In this document: one piece after another, positions 1-5,769 of the stretch | How positions within the stretch are numbered: the first letter of the stretch is position 1 | Layout: each line of letters opens with the position of its first letter | Assembly (NCBI GenBank): GCA_027084145.1 | Contig: JALWLM010000146.1 | Location: 1 to 6,892, forward strand | From: Crocinitomicaceae bacterium | GTDB lineage: Bacteria; Bacteroidota; Bacteroidia; Flavobacteriales_D; Crocinitomicaceae | Direction: 5' to 3' | Length of the DNA stretch: 6,892 bases | The notes under the pieces: model-generated | What the model was told of the DNA's origin: nothing | Databases searched by the model: none | The model's input: only the letters and a program-made list of their open reading frames with translations | Translations under genes and position numbers: made by a program

Positions 1-81
1 AAAATAAGGTTATAAGTCTTAACATTTCAATAAAATGATGTATTTGTAATTTATATCACTAAAATAATGATAACAATTAAT

Positions 82-89
82 TATTTTTG
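82..89 (+). promoter_or_regulatory. Candidate -7 promoter element for pruA
   Basis: The octamer TATTTTTG matches the Bacteroidota sigma-A -7 consensus TAnnTTTG exactly and ends 41 bases before the pruA start codon, so transcription would begin near position 95 with a leader of roughly 35 bases. The usual -33 element (TTG or TTTG, 17-23 bases upstream) is not visible at that spacing; the nearest TTTG, at 43-46, is too far away. In DNA this AT-rich the octamer can also occur by chance, so the call rests mainly on its position in front of the first gene after a gene-free stretch. Confidence 0.42.
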
Positions 90-107
90 TTGCTGTAAAT
101 AATGGAT

Positions 108-125
108 AAATATAATAAATATAAT
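108..125. repeat. Two tandem copies of a 9-bp A/T unit in the pruA leader
   Basis: AAATATAAT occurs twice back to back (108-116 and 117-125), followed directly by an A-run and the pruA ATG at 131. The tract is entirely A/T and should be unstructured, which fits the way Bacteroidota initiate translation, without a Shine-Dalgarno and with A-rich sequence before the start. With only two copies it may be compositional chance rather than a regulated element. Confidence 0.5.
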
Positions 126-130
126 AAAAA

Positions 131-1756
131 ATGAGAAATGCAATATTTAAAGTTCCTACGCCTGTTAATGAGCCTGTAAAAGCTTATCGTCCGGGGACAG
201 AAGAGCACGCAAGTTTGATTAATCAATACAAAAAAATGTATAATGATTTTGTTGAGGTTCCTATGTATATTGGAGGGAAAGAAGTAAAGAGTTCTATGAC
301 AAAGGATATTAGGCCTCCTCATAATCATCAGAAAGTAATAGGGAAGTATCATTTTGGAGATGCCGATCACGTACGCCAAGCAATTGATGCAGCTTTGGAA
401 GCGAGGGAGAAATGGGCTGCTTTGCCTTGGGATCAAAGAGCTTCTATTTTCTTAAAGGCAGCTGATTTATTAGCGGGACCATTCCGTGATAAGATGAATG
501 CCGCGACAATGTTGGGGCAATCTAAAAACGTAATGCAAGCAGAAATTGATTCAGCGTGTGAATTGATAGATTTCTTCCGGTTTAATGTCATGTATATGAC
601 ACAGATTTATAAAGATCAACCGGACTCACTTTCGGGAATGTGGAATAGAATGGAATATCGTCCTTTGGAAGGATTTATTTTTGCAATTACACCATTCAAC
701 TTTACTTCGATTGCAGCGAATTTATGTGCAGCTCCTGCAATGATGGGGAATGTTGTTGTCTGGAAGCCGGCAGAGACACAAATGTATTCAGCTAAAGTAA
801 TTATGGAATTATTTAAAGAAGCCGGAGTTCCGGATGGAGTCATCAATATGGTCTCTGTAGATGGACCTGTTGCCGGAGATGTTGTATTTAATCATCCTGA
901 TTTTGCAGGACTTCATTTCACAGGTTCTACAGCTGTTTTCCAACATTTATGGAAAGAAATAGGAGTTAATATTTCAAAATACAAGACTTATCCTAGAATT
1001 GTAGGAGAAACGGGAGGTAAAGATTTTGTCATGGTACATAAAACAGCAGACCCTGATGTAGTTGCTACGGCACTTACTCGGGGGGCGTTTGAATTCCAAG
1101 GACAAAAATGTTCAGCAGCATCACGCTCATATATTCCGAGCAATTTGTGGAGTACAGTGAAAGAAAAGATTATTGAACAAGTTTCTTCGTTTAAGATGGG
1201 AGATCCGGAAGATACTTCTAATTTTATTAATGCTGTAATTGATGAAAGAGCTTTTGATAAAATTGCGGGATATCTTGATTTTATCAAGACACAAGATGAT
1301 GCCGAAATTATCATAGGAGGAGGATATGATAAGTCAAAAGGATATTTCATTGAGCCTACAGTTGTCTTGACAACTAATCCGAAATTCCGAACTATGGAAG
1401 AAGAAATCTTTGGACCTGTTTTAACAGTTTATGTTTATGATGAAGATAAATATGAAGAAACTTTGGATTTGGTAGATCAAACTTCTATTTATGCACTTAC
1501 CGGTTCAATTATAGCTAAAGATCGTTATGCGATTAATTTAGCACTAGAGAAATTAGAAAATGCAGCGGGGAACTTCTACGTCAATGATAAGCCGACAGGA
1601 GCAGTTGTAGGACAACAACCATTCGGTGGAGCTAGAGGTTCGGGGACAAATGATAAGGCAGGAGCATCGATGAATTTACTTCGATGGGTTTCGGCTAGAA
1701 CAATTAAAGAAACATTTGTTCCACCAACAGATTACAGATATCCGTTTTTAGGATAA
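131..1756 (+). CDS. pruA: L-glutamate gamma-semialdehyde dehydrogenase (1-pyrroline-5-carboxylate dehydrogenase)
   Basis: This cytoplasmic enzyme oxidises glutamate 5-semialdehyde (open form of pyrroline-5-carboxylate) to glutamate with NAD+, the last step of proline breakdown and of arginine/ornithine breakdown. The 541 residues match the usual length of stand-alone ALDH4A1-type enzymes (about 540); it is not fused to proline dehydrogenase as in PutA. Visible landmarks are the TPFNF motif with oxyanion-hole Asn190, cofactor-binding Lys212 in WKPAE, the FTGST turn (263-267), general-base Glu293 in GETGGK, catalytic Cys327 in GQKCSAASR, the EEIFGP motif (424-429), and the PFGG...GSGTNDKAG stretch near 497-511, which forms the aldehyde-anchoring loop in this family. 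Glu to Cys spacing is 34 residues, as in human ALDH4A1. The start is well fixed: an in-frame TAA lies at 125-127, six bases before the ATG. A candidate promoter lies upstream and a hairpin terminator follows, so it looks monocistronic. Nothing is broken or missing. Confidence 0.97.
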   Translation: MRNAIFKVPTPVNEPVKAYRPGTEEHASLINQYKKMYNDFVEVPMYIGGKEVKSSMTKDIRPPHNHQKVIGKYHFGDADHVRQAIDAALEAREKWAALPWDQRASIFLKAADLLAGPFRDKMNAATMLGQSKNVMQAEIDSACELIDFFRFNVMYMTQIYKDQPDSLSGMWNRMEYRPLEGFIFAITPFNFTSIAANLCAAPAMMGNVVVWKPAETQMYSAKVIMELFKEAGVPDGVINMVSVDGPVAGDVVFNHPDFAGLHFTGSTAVFQHLWKEIGVNISKYKTYPRIVGETGGKDFVMVHKTADPDVVATALTRGAFEFQGQKCSAASRSYIPSNLWSTVKEKIIEQVSSFKMGDPEDTSNFINAVIDERAFDKIAGYLDFIKTQDDAEIIIGGGYDKSKGYFIEPTVVLTTNPKFRTMEEEIFGPVLTVYVYDEDKYEETLDLVDQTSIYALTGSIIAKDRYAINLALEKLENAAGNFYVNDKPTGAVVGQQPFGGARGSGTNDKAGASMNLLRWVSARTIKETFVPPTDYRYPFLG

Positions 1757-1775
1757 AAAATAAACAAAGTAAAAT

Positions 1776-1806
1776 AAAAGGCTATTCTTTATGAGTAGCC
1801 TTTTTT
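1776..1806 (+). terminator. Intrinsic terminator after pruA
   Basis: A 12-bp stem (1776-1787 pairing with 1793-1804, one G-U wobble) with a 5-base loop TTTAT carries the GC core GGCTA/TAGCC and ends in a run of six T at 1801-1806. It begins 19 bases after the pruA stop codon. The left arm starts with four A, so weak function on the opposite strand is possible, but the T-run favours the + strand. It separates pruA from the glycosyltransferase genes. Confidence 0.9.
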
Positions 1807-1819
1807 AATCATTTTACAT

Positions 1820-2521
1820 ATGAAAATTAAGGAAAAAATTATTTCTGTTATCATTCCTGCTTTTAATGAAGAACAATCTATTGGTAAAGTAATTAAGGAT
1901 ATTGACAGAAACATCGTCAATCATGTTATTGTTGTTAATAATAACTCTTCGGACAATACTTCTTTAGTTGCTAAACAGGCAGGGGCTATTGTCTTGGATG
2001 AAAAACGAAAAGGATATGGTTGGGCTTGTTTGAAAGGGATAGAAAAATGTTATGAGTTGAATACCGATATCATTGTCTTTCTTGATGGAGATTATTCGGA
2101 TTATCCTCAAGAAATTGAAAAAGTAATTCAGCCGATATTGAAAGAGGAAGTCGAATTTGTTGTAGGATCTAGAGTTTTGGGAAAAAGAGAAAAAGGTTCA
2201 CTTACACCGCAACAAGTTTTTGGAAATTGGTTGGCAACAAAATTAATTCGATTATTCTATGGGGCGAAATTTACAGATTTAGGTCCTTTTAGAGCCATTA
2301 CTAGCATGGCCTTAAAAACATTAAAAATGTCAGATAAGACTTATGGTTGGACGATAGAAATGCAAATAAAGGCAGTGAAAAGAAAGATTGCTTTTGTAGA
2401 AGTTCCGGTAAACTATAAACGAAGAATTGGAGTTTCAAAAGTAAGTGGAACAGTAAAAGGGGCTGTATTTGCGGGAATAAAAATTATATTTGCAGTTTTT
2501 AAGTATAAATTTGGAGAATAA
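1820..2521 (+). CDS. Family 2 glycosyltransferase, DPM1/DPG-synthase-like
   Basis: This is a 233-residue GT-A fold enzyme. Family members transfer a sugar from a nucleotide donor, often to a polyprenyl phosphate, at the cytoplasmic face of the membrane; the actual sugar and acceptor are not readable here. The N-terminus has the first strand and PAFNEE motif (13-18). The nucleotide-binding segment reads NNNSSDNT (40-47), where many GT2 enzymes have DDGSxDxT. A KGYGWACLKG stretch (64-73) follows, then the metal-binding DGDYSD (89-94), TDLGPFRA (152-159), YGWTIEMQIKA (175-185) and the basic RRIGVSKVSGT segment (201-211). This combination marks the stand-alone bacterial DPM-like subgroup without C-terminal membrane helices; residues 212-228 are only an amphipathic or hydrophobic tail. 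The ATG lies 14 bases after the preceding terminator T-run, with no convincing promoter between. It is the first gene of a run of four and is followed after 24 bp by a second glycosyltransferase. Family call is firm; the polyprenyl-phosphate acceptor is inference. Confidence 0.88.
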   Translation: MKIKEKIISVIIPAFNEEQSIGKVIKDIDRNIVNHVIVVNNNSSDNTSLVAKQAGAIVLDEKRKGYGWACLKGIEKCYELNTDIIVFLDGDYSDYPQEIEKVIQPILKEEVEFVVGSRVLGKREKGSLTPQQVFGNWLATKLIRLFYGAKFTDLGPFRAITSMALKTLKMSDKTYGWTIEMQIKAVKRKIAFVEVPVNYKRRIGVSKVSGTVKGAVFAGIKIIFAVFKYKFGE

Positions 2522-2545
2522 TTTTTTACATATTAAGCAAAAATA

Positions 2546-4414
2546 ATGCGATTTATTTTAATATTTATTGGTTTTATATTTACTTTTTATTCCTTAGGGA
2601 ATACCGTTCAAGTAGAGGGTAAAGTTCTTGATGAAAAAACCAAATCTGAACTAGATGAGGTAGAAATAACGATACGCCATTTGGAATCAAAAAAAGTCTT
2701 TGAAACAGAAACAGATGACGATGGTGTTTTTGTATTTAAAAGCATTCCTGCAGGAAAATATGAGCTGGAAGTAACAGATAAAGACTTTAATCCAAAAAAA
2801 TTCTTTTTTGAAGTTACCCCTACACATCAGCCTGATTTGAAGTTTGAGGTAGGACGAAAAGTAACATGGATGTTTAATTGGGGAGACTGGAAAGGAAAGG
2901 AACATTACTGGTCTCATTTTACGGCAAAAGTCATCGTTTATATTTATTTTGCTTGTCTTCTTTTAATATTGTTTTACAGTATTCTTCAATTAAGCCTTGC
3001 AATAGCATATAGAAAAAGTAAAAAGAAAGGAGACCTTCCATTATTGCCGTTTAATCCGGGAAATGCACCAAAGGTGACAGTTCAATTACCAATGTTTAAT
3101 GAATTATATGTCGCAGAACGGATTATTGAAACAGTAGCTCAATTTGATTACCCGAGAGATAAGTTTCAAATTCAAGTATTAGATGATTCAACAGATGAGA
3201 CAAAAGATGTTATTGCAAAAAAAGTAAAAGAAGTTGCAGAAAGAGGAGTTAATATTCAACATATTCATCGCACAGATAGAAAAGGGTATAAGGCGGGAGC
3301 CCTTGATGATGCCATGGATAAGGTGGAGGGTGAATTTATAGCGATATTTGATGCAGATTTTATTCCGGAAAAAGATTTTTTGAAAAAGACAATCCCTTAT
3401 TTTTTAGAAAATGAAAAAGTAGGAGTAGTACAAACGCGATGGGGACATATCAATAAAGATTTTTCATTGCTTACGGAACTCCAAGCATTTGGTTTAAACG
3501 GACACTTTTCAATTGAGCAAAGAGGACGTTCAGCATCAGGGCATTTTATTAATTTTAACGGAACAGGAGGAGTTTGGAGAAAAAAATGTATTGAAGATGC
3601 AGGTGGTTGGGAGCATGATACACTCACCGAAGATTTGGATTTAAGCTATCGGGCACAAATGAAAGGATGGAAGTTTGTTTTCCTTGAAAATGTAATTTCC
3701 CCTGCAGAACTTCCAATTACAATGTCGGCGCTAAAATCGCAGCAGCATCGTTGGATGAAGGGAGGAGCCGAATGTTTTGTAAAAATGTGGAAACGTTTAT
3801 TAACGGAAAAAAATGTGCGTTTTTCAGATAGAATACACGGATTATCACATTTGTTTAATTCTTCGGTATTCGTTTTTATCTTAATCATTTCTCTTTTAAG
3901 TCTGCCTGTTTTACATATAAAAGACAGTTTTTCAGATTTGAACAATGTGATACAAATAGGTTCTATCTTTCTTATTAGTACCATATTTCTAATGTATTAT
4001 TATTGGCTCGCGTATCAAGACAAGACAGAGAATTCATTTAAATCTTTTCTTGTTTTTTCTTGGAAGTTTTTATTGTTTTTAATGGTTTCAATGGGTTTAG
4101 CATTAAATAATACAGTAGCTGTAATCGAAGGGTATTTGGGTATTAAAAGTTCTTTTGTAAGAACACCGAAATTTAATGTGAGTAGCGCAAAGGAAAAGGA
4201 TAAAGCGACAAAGAATAAATATGATAAGAAAAAATTATCATTAATTAATGTCGGAGAAATTATTTTGGCGGTTGTTTTTCTTTTTACAGCAATTAATCGT
4301 GCAATTTATGGTGATTTAGGGATGGTTCCGTTTCATTTAATGCTAGGAATCGGTTATGGTTTGGTGGCTTATTACTCGATTAAAGAAATTAGAGAATATA
4401 ATCGCCAAAAATAA
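2546..4414 (+). CDS. Membrane family 2 glycosyltransferase (cellulose-synthase-like) with N-terminal carboxypeptidase-regulatory-like domain
   Basis: The 622 residues fall into four parts. Residues 1-18 are a signal peptide or first membrane anchor. Residues about 22-100 look like a CarboxypepD_reg-type beta-sandwich (VEGKVLDEKT, TDDDGVFVFKSIPAGKYELEV), expected in the periplasm. A membrane helix at about 128-152 leads to the cytoplasmic GT2 domain (about 175-410), which has every catalytic signature of processive-type enzymes: DD at 213-214, DAD at 269-271, FNGTGG (337-342), TED at 361-363 and QQHRW at 399-403. The C-terminal part has hydrophobic segments near 437-457, 470-490, 500-523, 570-586 and 592-612. 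FVRTPK (537-542) resembles the FxVTxK gating-loop motif of BcsA, and the basic stretch after it (549-563) suggests that loop is cytoplasmic. The family uses a nucleotide sugar for beta-glycan, mannan or glycolipid synthesis; the product is unknown here. No PilZ domain is seen. The start is supported by an in-frame TAA at 2534-2536. The next gene begins 2 bp after the stop, implying coupling. Confidence 0.9.
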   Translation: MRFILIFIGFIFTFYSLGNTVQVEGKVLDEKTKSELDEVEITIRHLESKKVFETETDDDGVFVFKSIPAGKYELEVTDKDFNPKKFFFEVTPTHQPDLKFEVGRKVTWMFNWGDWKGKEHYWSHFTAKVIVYIYFACLLLILFYSILQLSLAIAYRKSKKKGDLPLLPFNPGNAPKVTVQLPMFNELYVAERIIETVAQFDYPRDKFQIQVLDDSTDETKDVIAKKVKEVAERGVNIQHIHRTDRKGYKAGALDDAMDKVEGEFIAIFDADFIPEKDFLKKTIPYFLENEKVGVVQTRWGHINKDFSLLTELQAFGLNGHFSIEQRGRSASGHFINFNGTGGVWRKKCIEDAGGWEHDTLTEDLDLSYRAQMKGWKFVFLENVISPAELPITMSALKSQQHRWMKGGAECFVKMWKRLLTEKNVRFSDRIHGLSHLFNSSVFVFILIISLLSLPVLHIKDSFSDLNNVIQIGSIFLISTIFLMYYYWLAYQDKTENSFKSFLVFSWKFLLFLMVSMGLALNNTVAVIEGYLGIKSSFVRTPKFNVSSAKEKDKATKNKYDKKKLSLINVGEIILAVVFLFTAINRAIYGDLGMVPFHLMLGIGYGLVAYYSIKEIREYNRQK

Positions 4415-4416
4415 GG

Positions 4417-4419
4417 TTG
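4417..4419 (+). other. TTG start codon, translationally coupled
   Basis: The preceding gene stops at 4412-4414 (TAA) and this TTG follows two bases later. AAGG at 4413-4416 abuts the codon and is too close to act as a standard Shine-Dalgarno. A ribosome finishing the upstream gene could restart here. The only other near-start triplet in the short open stretch is ATA at 4411-4413, which is less likely. Confidence 0.7.
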
Positions 4420-5745
4420 ATCAGAAATATTGTCATAACATTACTCTTTATTTCGTCTCTTTTCTTTATTCAATTGGAAGAGGATAGAACGAGTGTTGAT
4501 GTTTTATTTCCTTTATATGTCTTTTCTTTTTTCTTGTATCTGTGGATTTACCGGACACGGCATTCTTTTAATTTTAGAGAACTTGTAGGTTTGTCTGTAG
4601 TTGCTCATCTAGTTGTTTTATGGAAAGAGCCGGCATTGTCCATTGATTATTATCGCTTTTTATGGGATGGAGAAATATTCTTGCAAGGTTTTAATCCTTT
4701 TGACTTTCGTCCGATAGAACTTCAGCAGGAAAGTTTTATGAAAGAGAATTATTTTCAAAAAGTTTATGAAGGTATTGGTTCAATGTCACAACAAAACTAT
4801 TCTTGTTATCCCCCTGTAAATCAATTTTATTTTATGATTGCAGCATTGGCATCTAATAACATTGCTGTAAATGCTATTGTGCTTAAATTGCTAATTGTAT
4901 TAACGCAATTAGTGGGGGGAGCTTATTTATATAAGTTATTAAAAGCGTTAAAGATGAGCATGGATAGAATGTGGTTGTTGTATCTGAATCCCCTGTGGAT
5001 TATTGAGACGGTAGGAAATGTTCATTTTGAAGGGGTGATGTTATCGTTTCTTTTTGTTGCATTTTACTTTTTAAAAAAGAGAAAGTTTGTTTTAGGCGCG
5101 TTCTTTTTTGCTCTTTCAGTTCACATAAAATTAGTTCCGTTAATTTTATTGCCTTTCTTCTGGAGATTTTGGGGGTGGAAACAATCTTTTCGTTTTTACT
5201 TCTTTGTAGGGATTTTTACCATAGTCTTAATGATAACAATGATTCATCCTTCTAATATAGCTCATTTTATAGAGAGTTTACGCTTGTATTTTCAGGTATT
5301 TGAGTTTAATTCTTTTTTCTTGTATTATTACTTGCAATATGGTTTTGAAACAGTAGGGTGGAATATGACACAGGTGTATGCTCCTCGACTTTCTTTGATC
5401 TCCTTTATTTTAATTTTAGGTTTGGCATTTTATAGAAAAATGCATTCTTGGGAGATTTTTTTTCAAAGAGTAACGCTTGCTTTTTTTATTTATTTGATTT
5501 TTAGCAGTACTCTGCATCCTTGGTATATTCTCCCTTTATTGACACTATCTATTTTTACGAATTATAGATTCCCTGTTGTATGGACTTTTACTATTTTCTT
5601 CTCTTATGTGTTTTATGTATACCTTGATTTTAATGCTCCGGCAGTTCGTTGGGTTAGTCTATTGGAATACTTAACATTGTTATTCTTTTTCGTTTATGAA
5701 CAAATGAAAGGAAAAATAAAATTAGAAAGAAATACTTATTTTTGA
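4417..5745 (+). CDS. GT-C type membrane glycosyltransferase (mannosyltransferase-like), TTG start
   Basis: This 442-residue, highly hydrophobic protein has roughly a dozen or more membrane segments. GT-C enzymes use lipid-phosphate-linked sugars on the outer (periplasmic) face of the inner membrane. The first soluble loop carries SIDYYRFLWDGE (75-86) with Asp77, the likely catalytic or metal-binding acid, and Asp84, followed by GFNPFDFRP. Other landmarks are CYPPVNQF (130-137), NPLWIIE...GNVHFEG (191-206), HIKLVP (236-241), FEFN (295-298) and HPWYILPL (367-374), a set I recognise from a mannosyltransferase-like family frequent in Bacteroidota. The start must be non-ATG: an in-frame TAA at 4399-4401 and the lack of any ATG before codon 108 leave TTG at 4417 as the best choice, giving a normal N-terminal helix. 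It lies 2 bp after the previous stop, so translation is probably coupled. The DPM-like enzyme two genes upstream is a plausible source of its lipid-linked donor; that link, and mannose as the sugar, are inference. Confidence 0.86.
   Translation: MIRNIVITLLFISSLFFIQLEEDRTSVDVLFPLYVFSFFLYLWIYRTRHSFNFRELVGLSVVAHLVVLWKEPALSIDYYRFLWDGEIFLQGFNPFDFRPIELQQESFMKENYFQKVYEGIGSMSQQNYSCYPPVNQFYFMIAALASNNIAVNAIVLKLLIVLTQLVGGAYLYKLLKALKMSMDRMWLLYLNPLWIIETVGNVHFEGVMLSFLFVAFYFLKKRKFVLGAFFFALSVHIKLVPLILLPFFWRFWGWKQSFRFYFFVGIFTIVLMITMIHPSNIAHFIESLRLYFQVFEFNSFFLYYYLQYGFETVGWNMTQVYAPRLSLISFILILGLAFYRKMHSWEIFFQRVTLAFFIYLIFSSTLHPWYILPLLTLSIFTNYRFPVVWTFTIFFSYVFYVYLDFNAPAVRWVSLLEYLTLLFFFVYEQMKGKIKLERNTYF
5737..5744 (+). 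promoter_or_regulatory. Possible -7 element before the M1 peptidase gene
   Basis: TATTTTTG, identical to the octamer upstream of pruA, overlaps the end of the GT-C gene and ends 25 bases before the next ATG. No TTG is present 17-23 bases upstream for a -33 element. It could provide a separate internal promoter for the peptidase, but the match may be chance in AT-rich coding sequence. Confidence 0.22.
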
Positions 5746-5769
5746 ATAAATTTTAAAACATCAAAAATC

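Noticed and set aside
1..11. AAAATAAGGTT at the window start is identical to 4408-4418 at the junction before the GT-C gene
   Set aside because: Eleven A/T-rich bases; the surroundings do not match, and the second copy is explained by the end of one gene and start of the next. The TAA at 5-7 might end an upstream gene, but there is too little sequence to say.
102..134. A 10-codon upstream reading frame (MDKYNKYNKK) whose TGA overlaps the pruA ATG as ATGA
   Set aside because: It could suggest coupling, but it arises from the 9-bp A/T tandem repeat (three codons per unit), has no recognisable ribosome site, and such short frames are expected by chance in this composition.
77..436. A reverse-strand open frame running from inside pruA into the leader
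   Set aside because: Its N-terminal part overlaps conserved pruA codons, the rest is low-complexity translation of A/T-rich leader, and no start or promoter context supports it.
988..1350. Long reverse-strand open frames inside pruA, with similar ones inside both downstream glycosyltransferase regions (for example 3646-3984)
   Set aside because: They lie wholly opposite well-supported genes, encode sequences without recognisable domains, and are shadow frames of the sense codons.
2546..4414. Naming the membrane glycosyltransferase a cellulose synthase (bcsA)
   Set aside because: The catalytic motifs fit the broader processive GT2 group, but PilZ, bcsB and other cellulose genes are absent and the gating motif differs, so the product cannot be assigned.
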